NCBI GenBank assembly: GCA_027924585.1
Contig: BSBM01000763.1
Coordinates: 285,001 to 349,000, forward strand
Origin: Larix kaempferi
Taxonomy: Eukaryota > Streptophyta > Pinopsida > Pinales > Pinaceae
Direction: 5' to 3'
Length of the DNA: 64,000 nt
Shown here: in pieces, positions 11,520-23,042 of the stretch
Layout: every line of letters begins with the position of its first letter
Numbering within the stretch: the first letter of the stretch is position 1
The notes under the pieces: generated by a model
The model's database searches: none
The model's input: only the letters and a program-made list of their open reading frames with translations
Told to the model about the DNA's origin: nothing
Program-made: the position numbers and the translations under genes

Positions 11520-14500
11520 CTATACAAAATATGGCAACTCATGCCGAAAATGCCACATCGTGGCTATTGTACATAGGAGAGTCTCTGAATACTCCTTCCC
11601 ACCCTCAGAGCTCCCAAGTGCATCTCCAAAATCGATCTTCCTCTTCTTTGTGCTAGAGGAAGCTGGGTCCTTCCGGTGTCTTGGACCACGTCCCCTTGAG
11701 CCCTGAATTGACAACAACAATATGACAACTTTTCTTGGCAATTATAGAAGTATAAAACATAATTTCAAAATAAAAATAGTTTTCAAATCTTGGATAAATC
11801 ACCGCATGCGAGATTGTAAGTCCTGAGGGGGTCTCCCTCCTCCATGATCCTAGTCTCTCGGGAATGCCACCCTGCAACATTTAGAACAATCAGCTAAATG
11901 CTGAAACTAGATGCATATAGTAATTTTCGTTAAAATTGAACGACATTTTCATAAACTAGTCAATCTCACCGTGAACACAATCAGTTGGTCTTTGGGACTG
12001 GCAGATGGAGCAGTCGACTGGACAGCCTGCTGCTATGCTAGGGTGGATGGTAAAGGGGATGATATAGCCAGATCGACGGTGGATACACCACTAGGGGGAA
12101 CATTGGAAGAAGGGGGGGTGGCAGAAGGAGGCATGGACTGGGATGGGTGAAGTGGAGATGGACGTCTAGGGCTATAAACCCCAGCTGGTTGTAGTATGGA
12201 TCAGGGCACCCTGGAAGGGGAAGCAAGTGTGGTGGGGGAATGTGGGGGGGGGCGAGGTCTGTGTTGCGGTAGAGGGATGGGTGACTGTGGATGGGTGGTG
12301 TGCCATGGTCGGATGGGGGAGGGTGGGAAGATGGGAAACTGATACGGAGGTGGATCTGGATATGAAACTTAAGGGGGAGCAGCATGGAACTATAGTGCTA
12401 TATAGGAGGGGGGGGCTGGATGGAAGGGTTTGGGGAATGGGGCATATATGCCATGGGATACAACTAGCATATAAGGTGGCCGAAAGGTCATGGAGGGAGG
12501 AATAACGGCACTTCCAGGATGAGGTGCTTGCACTTGCATACACATTTATAACCTCATAGTTTAATATAGAAAAATATAAATATAGATGGAAAATTCATCA
12601 TATTTGAAATTAAATTTATGATTTAATACACACGATACCTGCGCACGTGGAGAACTACTGGTCCCCAGTGGTGGTGGTTGGTCGCTGGAGCTTGCGGACA
12701 CCTGTGCGAACACTACAATTTTTAGACTAAATTTATAAAAACAATATTAACAATATCAAACACAATACCAATGAGAATGACAACGATAGTACTAAAACAT
12801 GTTTGTAAAGAACATGTTAGTCCATTTGTTCAAGACTTGGTAAAGAACATGTTTGTGGGGATCGAGTCCTTTGACCCACAATGGATTGGGCCTATGATAG
12901 GAACAAATGACCCATTATGTGCTCATTCATTGAAGATAATGTGTCAAACAAGGTTGACAATTTATGCTTGAAGTGTTTGATGGGAAAAGTTGTCATTGAT
13001 ATTCAATATTCTGAAAGGATAGAAGGTGGCATGGCATGCAATTAAAATTAAATAAGGTGACAGGGCATAGAAGGTGACATGGTGAGATTTTTTTTTTCTA
13101 GAGTCATCCCCATGAGTAGGTAAGCTTTTCCTTTGGCCCTAGAGAGATGTGTAGTGCCTCATAAGCGAATGGAATTCATGTCCATTTACAAATTTTAATT
13201 GGAAACCTATGTAATGTGTTTGGGTTCTTGATGAAGAGTTCCTAGGTTTTGAAGTCTTCTTATAGATTTGTAGTTTCCTACAAGCTTGATTCACCCAGTG
13301 GAAAAGTATTTGCATCCCTAGAGTGAGGATCTTGAGTCCCTTTTGTTTCCATAACATTTACATCATCAAATAAAATGGCATCTCATTGTTTCAATTTGCA
13401 AATAGGTGCTAAATAGCAATTAAGTTAGTGTGCATGTTATTTAATACACTTTAGAGTGTTGATCATTAGAAAAAGGAAGAAAGAGAAATCTTTTTCATGA
13501 TTAACTTACTTACAAGTTTGAATGTGCCATGTTCTTTTGCATTGAATGAGTAATTATGTGTTCTTGATTGAATAGCTATGTTGTCAGAATGATATCACTT
13601 GATTGAAATCATAGAAATCTTGAGTGAAATGAGTTAAATGAGTATTCTTGATGCCAAATGTTTTACCAAGTTGTATTTGAATCAAGATAATAGCAAGGCC
13701 CCATAGACCATATTTGTAAGATTATCGCTCTTCCTCATGGGCCTTACATCATTTTCAAAAACTTTAGTGACAATACATGTTATAAGTTGTTTTCCATTGT
13801 TTATATGTCTTTCCTAATAGCATGTTCTAGGAGTAGTAGTATGATTACGTTCAGTCACAAATATTAGAATAAATTAGAAATCCCTTGATAATAAACTAGG
13901 GTAATAAGGACATGAGAAACATCAGGTTCTTGACTTTCTAGAAGCTTGGCCACTATGATTCTCTTTTTCCCGAGAGTTTTGCACAATGTAGTGAAAATTC
14001 ATAGAAATAAATAGTTTTCCTATTGGTCTCGGTGGATGCAAAAGTGACAAGTACAACATATTAGTGAACTCAATTGATGCAACAAAGTTAGCAGAAGAAT
14101 AGAAGTGATTTGACCACCTTTACCATTAAAAGAACCTATTAGTAGAATACAAGGGCAAGTGATAATTACCATGGTAATATATTCTCAAAGTTTAAGCTTG
14201 AAGAACACATAGAATAAGGGCATCGCAACAAAGGTTGATTTGGTGGACAAAGTGATAGGCATTGGAGCCATTGGCACACCTATTGAGCCAAGAGTCAAAT
14301 GACCCATATTGTGGTCATTTGAAGATGATTTGGACAAGGAGAGTACATGGCAAATATAACTTGGATGACATGGTGACAAATGGCAAAGCAACAATAACAC
14401 ACATGGCATTGGTAAAACACAGGAAGAGCAAGCAAGCATTGGATGGTAGTCTGAGGATGAAGGACACTACGGGCATCACCAAAACCCCAACTGCGGGCTC

Positions 14501-16015
14501 ATCATTGGTCAAGTAAGAATGACATATTTTTGAAATTTCTCTCCCATTTGTATAATCATTAGAGGTCTAGGATGCCTAAAGTGAACATGGACAAATGTTT
14601 CTAGTTTTCTTAGGTTTTCATGTTTTATAATGTTTCATTTATGTTTGGTTGGATTATAGGAATTTATAGCTCTCAAATAATTTAGACAATATGATAAACA
14701 CTACTGTAAAATACGATGATAATATGGTAATTACTCAGTGCTAATTAATTTGTAATTACTGAACACAAATTACTGGTAACAGGATCTAATTATTCAAAGT
14801 GATGACATTACCTGTGTGTATGGTGCCACAATATCCTCTGCTGCTGCCATGGCTCCATCGAGGTCAAAGGAACCGACGTCCTGCCACCTGGGGGATGGAG
14901 ACCCGGCCTCGAAGAACTGTACATTAAAACAAATAAAGTAAACAATGTGTAATTCAAAGTTAAATATATTAAACAATACGATATCAAATAAAATACAACA
15001 AATACTTGAACATTAAATAAAACAATAGCAAACCTTATCCATGAAGCTCCCTGTGGCATGCTGCTGCGTATCACCATGGAAAGAATGACCACAGTGAGAA
15101 CAATGATGTGTCATTGTTCCAGTAGAGCTAGAAGGCCATGCCTAGGTTCCACCTGTACCCGGCATGTCTCGGCCACCACCCATAGACTGTGTAGCTGTTT
15201 GTGTCTCATCAATGTCCTCCCAGCTCTCTGAAGACATGGCCACAAATTTGGTATGTCTAAGCAAGTCATGTGTGGCATGTCTGACAGAGTCATGAATCTC
15301 ATCTCGGCTGCTACCAAACCCGGGTGGCTAAGGAGGGGGGTTTGGCTCTCTCCTTGGTGCAGGATGTCCTCTAAGTGGGTTGCGGTGCACCTGAGGTCGA
15401 TCTTGGGCAAAGCCAAGACCGACACCCTAAAACTCAGTGATGTCAAAATAGTTGACATGGTACCCTAGCTCAAAATCAGCCCACAATTTTTGAAGGAAAT
15501 AGTTTGGGACATCCAAATTGTTGCACAGGGGCCTGTCAAACACCATGAACCACCTCTTTCTCTAGTTATCTCTCCATGGCTGGTAAATGCACCAGTCCAT
15601 GCAAACCCGAGGCTTTGTCATAGTTGGAGGCTGTCCTGTCGAGGGAACTATGAACTTGCTATACAACTGGGCTTTGGTGATGTTGAGGTCTTTTATCTGC
15701 TCTTTAGACAACCCAGTGGAGTAGTGTTCCCTCATTCAAACCCTGTATTGGCTCAAGTTTGTTATCTCAGTGCGTGCAATATTGATTGATTCAATCATTT
15801 TTTGCAGTGATGAAGCCAAGGAAATCCAAGAGGGTTCCTTAGTGCTATTCAATTCATTACTTAGTGCCCTCAATTGATTTAAATCTTGGTGTAATTGATG
15901 TTCAGGGTTTTCATTCGGTTCATTGTCGGTTCCCATGTTGTCTTCTGAAGGTCGGGTTTCATTGGTTTCATCGGATGGTTCAGGTGTATTTGACATCTTG
16001 TGAGGTGTAGATGGC
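11520..16015 (-). pseudogene. Gene A: decayed multi-exon gene of unknown family (element 1, proposed ORF2)
   Basis: I infer about six coding exons from open frame plus GT/AG borders: 15034-16015 (ATG at 15996), 14812-14916, 12639-12701, 11970-12532, 11803-11871 and 11520-11702. All but the start of 11970-12532 join in phase. The product would be about 650 residues: an acidic N terminus, a helical LQK-x-IE segment, a Cys/His cluster HHCSHCGHSFH near residue 297, a Pro-rich middle and a basic tail with KKRK. It is dead. The first coding exon has one TGA and four TAG stops; the Pro-rich exon has two TAG, one TAA and a frameshift near 12170. I do not recognise the family. The LQK-x-IE region and an F-x-GVG-x-G motif resemble gene B at 31335-33664, weakly. 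It could also be a decayed host gene. Confidence 0.5.
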
Positions 16016-16132
16016 CTGCAATGAAATTTTCTTGGTTTTTTAATGGATTGTAAATTTTTTTAAAAATTAAAATTGAATTGGAAAAAAAAATTAAAAAAAA
16101 AACAACAAATTTGTGCTTTCAGGAGCACCTAC
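16016..16132 (-). other. Probable 5' UTR intron of gene A
   Basis: Read on the minus strand, a TTCTCTAG/GTAGGT donor lies at 16133/16132 and a TTTCATTGCAG/GCC acceptor at 16016/16015, enclosing a T-rich 117-base intron. The ATG follows 19 bases into the next exon. Leader introns of this kind are common in plant genes. The leader exon would run from about 16133 to about 16255. Confidence 0.5.
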
Positions 16133-16280
16133 CTAGAGAAATGGATGGCAAGGAGGTGTAGGGAGATTTGTTGGTGTTGGTGTGCTCTAGGACGTGATCG
16201 CGACGTGCCACTGTGTGCTTGCGGGATGCTCTGTGCGCTCATGGGTTTGTCGAAAATGACAAACCCTTGAGCTCTATTTT

Positions 16281-16410
16281 TTTTATAAAAAACAGGAGCG
16301 CGCACGCGTCATTGACACGTGCACGCCATTTTGTGCGCATGTGTCGACGACGCGTGTATGCCCCTTTTGTCCACGTGGACGTTTGGCATTGCCTAAGCAG
16401 CGACACGTGC
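16281..16410 (-). promoter_or_regulatory. Promoter of gene A: TATA box and three G-boxes
   Basis: On the minus strand a TATAAAA box lies at 16281-16287, about 150 bases upstream of the inferred leader intron. Three CACGTG G-box cores lie upstream of it at 16316-16321, 16372-16377 and 16404-16409, each within an ACACGTGCAC-like or CCACGTGGAC context. The stretch 16130-16540 is GC- and CpG-rich against AT-rich surroundings. G-boxes are bound by plant bZIP and bHLH factors and are typical of light or ABA control. Whether this promoter was ever used is an inference. Confidence 0.45.
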
Positions 16411-16539
16411 ACACATTTGGATGCGCATGCACGTCGCTTTGTTTTTTTCGCTCACACGCTGTTGTTGTGGCCATTTTGGGTACCAGCTTCATGTGGGTAC
16501 CCTCATGAAAAAATTGAGGAGGCACCTGTGGTGCACAAG

Positions 16540-18938
16540 AAAAATTAGACTACATTGTTGTCCTACGTAATTATAGAAGAAGAACCAATGGATACACACA
16601 CAGAAATTCCATAAGCAGGAACATCAAAGGAGAAGCAGATTAAAACACAATTGTTTTGGGAGAAGTGGACTTCAACAATACAATTGACAGAGTTACAACA
16701 TATAATTGGTTCAATTCAGACCAATTTGCAAGTGCAACAATCATTGCAAGTGATGTCTACTAAACAATTGGGTAAGTTAAGGTAAGTTGAATATTGGTGA
16801 CTCCTCATGAGAAAGTTTGGAGATGCAGATTGATAATACTATGTAGGAGAGTAAGAGTAGAAAAATTGTTGCAATAAGATGTATAAGAATTTCCCCTAGC
16901 ATAGTGATACATAATCAAATAAAAGGATCATCAACAATGGTAGTAAAATAACCTAGGGTTGAAATTGTTACACCTCAAATTGTCACACTATGTACCATTG
17001 AGATTCTTCATGTCATATCACCATGAGAAACATGATGGTTGTGCCTCCTAGGGGTGTCAGGGACCTTTTTTATGATGTTGGTCCCTTCCTTAGTCACAAT
17101 TCGAAGAAAATCCAACAACTTATGGGTCGAAAATCACTTCTCCTAACCCACTGTTTGGGCTCCTAGAGATATTTTCGCACACTGCTAGTGGTGCAAGGAG
17201 CAAAAATTTCTGATTCTCGCATTTTGCATGCCTATGGGGGCACTAAAATTGCAACATTTTAGTGCTTTGTTCGGTTGTAGGGGTGCGAAAATCCCTAAAT
17301 AACCCTTTTCCTTAGATTTTGGATCTTGGATCTCGAGGATATTTTCATGGGATGAGGTCCCCCTTTGAATCTTATCTCACATTCCCTCCTTGGTATGGTT
17401 TATATCCTTGATCCACATATTCCTCACTTAGATCCATAATATCCTCTTAGTGGTTGGTGTCCCAAATCCTACTTAAAGAGAGTCGTCCATGAGCTATGGA
17501 GGATTTATTGCAAGCACCAAAATTATGATCCTATGATTGGGAAACACTCATAAAGGAGGTCATTATGATCCCATAAGTCTTGCAAGGGTGATGTTGGAGT
17601 GCTTGGAAGGAGATGCTATCATCTTAGAAATAAAGGTACAACATTGTAATCAACATCTTTGGCTTTCTTAAGGATAACTTGGCATATTCTCTCATGTCTT
17701 GTTTCTTGTTATATTGATGCATGGTATGTTGTAGATTAGATGTATCTTAATACATCTACTTTCTTGGAAATTTTGGTCCTTTGTCCTGTTTAATAGGTTC
17801 GATCCTTGAATATCAAGCTTGGAACTGGAGCTAAGACAACCTACAGGTTGGAGGTAATACCTATATCTTTCCCTTTCCTTCCATGTTAAAAGTTCATGTA
17901 AGTGCTTGATATAGGAGAGTAGATCACCATTTGTTTTGTTTCTATATTGGGTAGGTGTCTAGGGACCTAATTGATCCCAAGAGGACTTATTTTTATCCGT
18001 AGAAAGAAATTTCTACAACAGAAATATATTTGTCACAGGTTTCCATCCAAAAAATACAAGAGTACATTGCAATGCCGATAGAGTAAATGATTGCATGACA
18101 TTTGGATTTGAGTAAAGTATACAATGATATTCAACAGGTTCATGCAAATATCGTTGATGAGCGATATTATTTCACTATAACAGTGGAGGGGTTGCATTTG
18201 GAATTGTGTCAAGGATAAACTCCATCCACCACAACTATGGAGAGATGTGAATATATTAAAGTATTGATTGAAGCATTGTAGGCACATAATGAGACACTCA
18301 AGGAGAAGCTCTCCAAGATGGAGACACTGGAGCAACTATAATTGAAGCAGCATATCTTTGAGGCCAAGGCTACATTTGATAAAGAAAATAACACAATACA
18401 AAATATTTCAAAATTGCTAAACACTATATTTATGGTTGGATTCATTTACAAGAAGTGCGTGAGGTAAAAGAGAAAGAGAAGCATGTTAATTCATGGGAAG
18501 AAAAAGTTAAAACTAAAAAGTATTCTTTAGCAATGTTTCCAATGTATGCAAGAATGAAGTTATGACTGGAATTTCTAGCCTCACAAAGAATATTAATATG
18601 GCTAAGACAAATTAGTAGTAGGTGACTACTCATGTTATGAAATTAGAAGAGAAATCTAATAAGTTGTATGTAAACATTGTACATATTCATCAGAAGTCCC
18701 ATAAAGCTATTGAGTTGGATGAAACTGTGCACCCCAATAAAAAATATACAACAAAGGAACAAGAAGTGAACTTTCAAAAATATTTTGAGGTTCTGTTGCA
18801 ATCTATGGAGCAATTGGATAGTTAGTTTTTAGAGTTTGCAGAGAAATTGAAATAGGCACTCTCATCGATTCAACACATGAATTCTGGAGAGTAAGCATGG
18901 GCTCAAGGGAAATCCCAACATAGCGTTGGGGGCCTGTT
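16540..18938 (+). mobile_element. Worn LTR-retroelement internal region (remnant)
   Basis: Broken plus-strand frames at 16620-16800 and 18180-18900 read as Gln/Glu/Lys-rich coiled-coil sequence, for example ETLKEKLSKMETLEQL near 18290 and KSHKAIELDET near 18705. They run up to a purine-rich GTTGGGGGCC stretch at about 18929-18938, directly before a TGTTAGTGCT LTR-like start. I recognise no protease, reverse transcriptase or integrase motif. The block at about 16985-18010 does not share this character and may be a later insertion. The matching 5' LTR was not found. Confidence 0.35.
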
Positions 18939-19210
18939 AGTGCTATAATTAACATTACTCTATTTTTTTAGTAATACTATGCGATAATGTAAAGAATCGA
19001 TCTCCGTTGTATAATTGTTAGTTTGTTAATGTAAGTAAATAGATTAGTTAAAAAAATAGTTGGTAAGGGACATAATTGTGTCATTTTTGTATAAAGAGGA
19101 AAGACATGGGATTGTTTCTAGTTGATGTTAGTCCCCATTTTGAATATATATTTGTGAGTTATGATGCAAATACCTATGTTTATGAATGAAGAATGAACAT
19201 ACTATTATTC
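18939..19210 (+). repeat. Possible 3' LTR of the worn retroelement
   Basis: It starts TGTTAGTGCTATAATTAACA immediately after a G-rich polypurine-like tract. It carries a TGTATAAAGAGG promoter-like box near 19087, as expected in an LTR. The end is uncertain because no second copy is available for comparison. Confidence 0.35.
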
Positions 19211-19632
19211 TAATTTCTATTTCTAAATTATTTATTGTGCATAAATCTCTAGATGTATACGATTATATCATTGTGAATGTTGAATGGTTATGTTGAACCT
19301 ATGCAATTTCCTTTCCTAATTTCAGTCTTTGCAATCCCTGTCAGGACCTCAAGTGAGAATTTATCCTTTTAGGATGTTGAAAATGCTGATGCTCATAGGT
19401 TTACTGTTGGTAACCTAATTTATAATCTTGGTACTAAATATGAGCCAACATAATGCAACATTACCTCTAATAGGATCAAGGTTAAACATATCAATCTCTT
19501 TATAGGAAAAACTATTGGTGTGCATACTTTCCTAAAAGAATCCTTGCTTCTTAAGCATTAAATATGTTTCTCGCATACAAGTGCATTATGGGGTAGTAAC
19601 TCTAGGCATGAAGTCCCAAATGTAGCATACAA

Positions 19633-21720
19633 GCATAGATCCATCTTAACTCTGGCTCTATCAAGCACTGAAAAGGATCTATTCCATTGAGATGCAAACC
19701 CCTTTTAGATTCCTAAACTTGAGGAAATGTTTGCACCTCAAGGGATTTGATCATTCTTTGTGCTTAATAGAGCTATATTTGATATGAGTTTATAATGCTT
19801 GCATCAAAATGATGTTGCTTAAAAACAAAAATTACCACATTTAAATCATTTTGTTCAAAAAAAAAATTATTTACACCATCAAAATGGCGAATTGTAATAA
19901 AGTAATAATCATGTTCAGTTATAATACATGTGAAATCATGCATTGAAAGACAAAATAGGAAAAATTTGCATTATTTAATTAATTATGAAGTGTAATACTT
20001 GCAATTTATCCAATTATTGATTAATTTACAATTATCACAAAACTAATATAACTTATTGTTCTATTATTACATTAACAATGCATAACCATATATATTTTCC
20101 ATCACAATCATCCACATGCCAACTATTACAATATAGAATCCTATAAATAGGCAAGAATTCCATTCATTCATTCATTATGAAGTAAAATACTTATTCTTAA
20201 TCTAAATGATTCTATTTTGAATACATGTCTCTCTTTTATATTAAATAAGGAAATATTAACTATTACACACATATTTAGTTGTTTTGTAACTATTTATCAA
20301 AATATTATTTAAAATATGAGGATGCTTGAATGGAAATTCAAATTCAAATTCGATGTATATTTATATAAATGTATTTTGCAATCCATTCAGTTTTAATTTA
20401 CAGAGCCCGAGATATGTGTGATTGTATAATATTTTATATATTTCATTTGAGATGTGACACATCTCATTCACTTCGGATTGTAGAAAGTAAACATGGTGTC
20501 AAAATCCATATTGATACTTGACCATGTAGGATGTGAATGCAAACATATATAAATTATATTATATCTAAACGTCTAAATAATATACTCCATCTATCCATTT
20601 TTAAAATATGTATTTATATTAAAAAGGTTGTTTCCAACAAGTTGTAACAATATATTTCATTACTAAATAAAACTTAAATATATTCGTTTTTTTTATTTGA
20701 AGTCTAAATAATTAATAAATTATATATATATTTATATATATATATAATAAGAATAAATAATTTGTTTTTCAAATCTTAATATGAGAAACAAATCTTAGTC
20801 GCTTTCCCAAATCTCTATAATATTGTGGATATTACTCAAGTATATAGCCTTGTAATATTGTAGTTAGATCAACATAGATCCATCTTAACTTTGACTCTAT
20901 TAAACATTAAGGTGGATATATGGTCGTAATCACACTGGTTGCATCAAAACAATGTTGCTTAAAAAATTACCACATTGAAATCATCTCATCCAAAAAATTA
21001 AAAAAAATATATTTACACCATCAAAATGGTGAATTGTAGTAAAGTAATAATCATGTTCATTTATAATACATGTGAAAGAATGCATTGAAAGGCCAAATAG
21101 GAAAGTAGGCAAAAAGTTCTATTATTATTGATTATGAAGTAAAATGGTTATTGTTAAAATGTAATGATTTTATTTTTAATATATATCTCTCTTATAGACC
21201 AAACAAGGAAAGAATAACTAATACACAAAGATTTGGTTGTTTTGTAACTATTGATCAAAATATTTATTTAAAATGCGAGAATATATAAATGAAAATTGAA
21301 ATTGAAATTTGATATATATTTAAATATATTTTATAATATAGCCAACTTAAATTTAGAGACATGTGATTAGTTTTATAATTTTTTATATATTTAATCTTTG
21401 GAATGAAAACTATAAAAAAAAAACATGCTATCAAAATCAATATTTATACTTTACCACATACATTGTGAATGTAAACATATATAAATTATATTATATTTAA
21501 AAATAGAAACAATATACTTCATCTATGAATAAGATTCAAATATTCTTTGAATTTATTTAAAATTTAAATAATTAATAAATTATAATATTTTACTTTTATA
21601 CAATAAGTATAAATGATTTTTTTCCTAATATGAGAAATAAATTTAAGTCACTTTCCCAAATCTCTACAATATTGTTGATATCAGTGAAACACATAGCCAT
21701 ACAATGTTTGAAATTATTAT
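19633..21720 (+). repeat. Diverged tandem duplication, unit about 1.24 kb
   Basis: The text AGATCCATCTTAACT occurs at about 19637 and 20876 and opens two copies that stay alignable. Shared landmarks include TTTACACCATCAAAATGG (19871 and 21012), AAAGTAATAATCATGTTCA (19898 and 21039) and CTTTCCCAAATCTCTA (20802 and 21651). The second copy is shorter through deletions. The unit is AT-rich and contains no gene. The DNA just left of it (19211-19632) is also unassigned. Confidence 0.75.
20704..20750. repeat. AT microsatellite
   Basis: A run of TATATATATATTTATATATATATATAA-type sequence lies in the first copy of the 1.24-kb duplication. The second copy lacks it. Confidence 0.8.
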
Positions 21721-22553
21721 CTATGATATTAAATGAAAGAAGTTTATTTTTGTTTTTGAATCTTTAAAAAAAATAATTCGTGTTTAATTTTTTAATTATT
21801 CAATAACTAATTTGTGTTTAATTTTTTTAATTATTTAATAGATTTATTTCTTTCAATTTGTGTTTGGTTCTTCTTCCATGAGTAAGAATAAAATTCACGT
21901 AATTTTTGTAAGGACTTTTCAATACAAAGTCTAACTTTATTCTTTAATGTAAATGGTTTATCCATGTTTTTTATTTGATATGAAATAACTTTATTCTTTA
22001 ATGGAAATGGTTTATCCATGATTTTTAGTTGACCATTTGCGTTCTTATATATGAAATAATATTGTTTATTTCTCCTTGACTACTTTCTCTTAATGAGATA
22101 TTGGTATACTCTACTCCCTGAGAGTATCTCTACCGTGCAAAAGCCATGTAAATATGACTTCGGCATATGGGCAAAATTATGGATTACTTCCCTACCTACA
22201 TTTAGTTACCAATTTATCCAATCTGGATTATTTTTGCTAAGGGTCATCTATGTCATACAATCATAAATGTATAATAGAATTGTAAATCCAATCAACTATA
22301 TATAATACCGCCATTAGTTTTGTTAACTATTTATGCATCTTCACAATGCATATAATGAAAATGGGAGGTAAGAATACATTAAATTTTCTGAAATCTTAAG
22401 TAAAAACAATTAACGAAAATGGGAGGTAAGAATACATTAAATTTTCTGAAATCTTAACTAAAAACAATAAGCATATTGCAAGGAATAGGAACATAGAGAT
22501 ATCATTAAACTTCTTGTAATCATAACTAAAACATTGAGCCCTGCTCCTTTTAC
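21721..22553. other. AT-rich sequence with two short tandem duplications
   Basis: No gene is seen. A box TTTATTCTTTAATG(T/G)AAATGG is repeated at about 21937 and 21989. A 57-base stretch beginning GAAAATGGGAGGTAAGAATA is repeated in tandem at about 22357 and 22414. Confidence 0.7.
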
Positions 22554-23042
22554 CTAAATTCTCTCTAATTTAGCCCTGCTTCTTCCACCTCTAATCATAT
22601 ATATGTGTGTGTGATTTATATTTTTTTCACTATTTATTATTTTATGGTGCTTTGCACCACTTGTTATTTTATGGTGCTTTGAACCATATATAAGTTTGTG
22701 TATATTAAGTAATAAAACAATAATAATTATTATTATTTTGGTGTTTTGCACCAGAAATTCTAAATCCATGTTGGATTGGTTTTGGTGTTTCGCATCACAA
22801 AATCTCAATCCACCTAGGATTGGTTTTGGTGGTTTGCACCATACACCATGGAATGCCACATATTCATTTAACACCAAAATTAATTTTTTTACAAACACCA
22901 CTTTTGCACCATAAAACTTACCACCACTTGTGTATCCCCACATTATCACCACTTTCGCACCAGTATTTTAAAATTGAGGATTTTCTAAATCCTTAACAAA
23001 TAGTGGTGCTAATGTGAGGCTAAAATGTCCTTTTTCTTGTAG
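22554..23042 (-). mobile_element. CACTA (En/Spm) transposon end
   Basis: Reading the minus strand from 23041 gives CACTACAAGAAAAAGG, the standard start of plant CACTA terminal inverted repeats. The adjoining few hundred bases contain many short repeats around TTTGGTGYTTTGCACCA, in both orientations. This is typical of the subterminal repeats that CACTA transposase binds. No matching left terminus and no TNP1/TNP2-like protein were found, so this is a truncated or solo end. Open frames through it are by-products of the repeats. Confidence 0.75.

Noticed and set aside
12038-12385. Pro/His-rich minus-strand frame considered as a separate gene
   Set aside because: It overlaps the Pro-rich exon of gene A in another frame. 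The exon model joins better with neighbouring exons.
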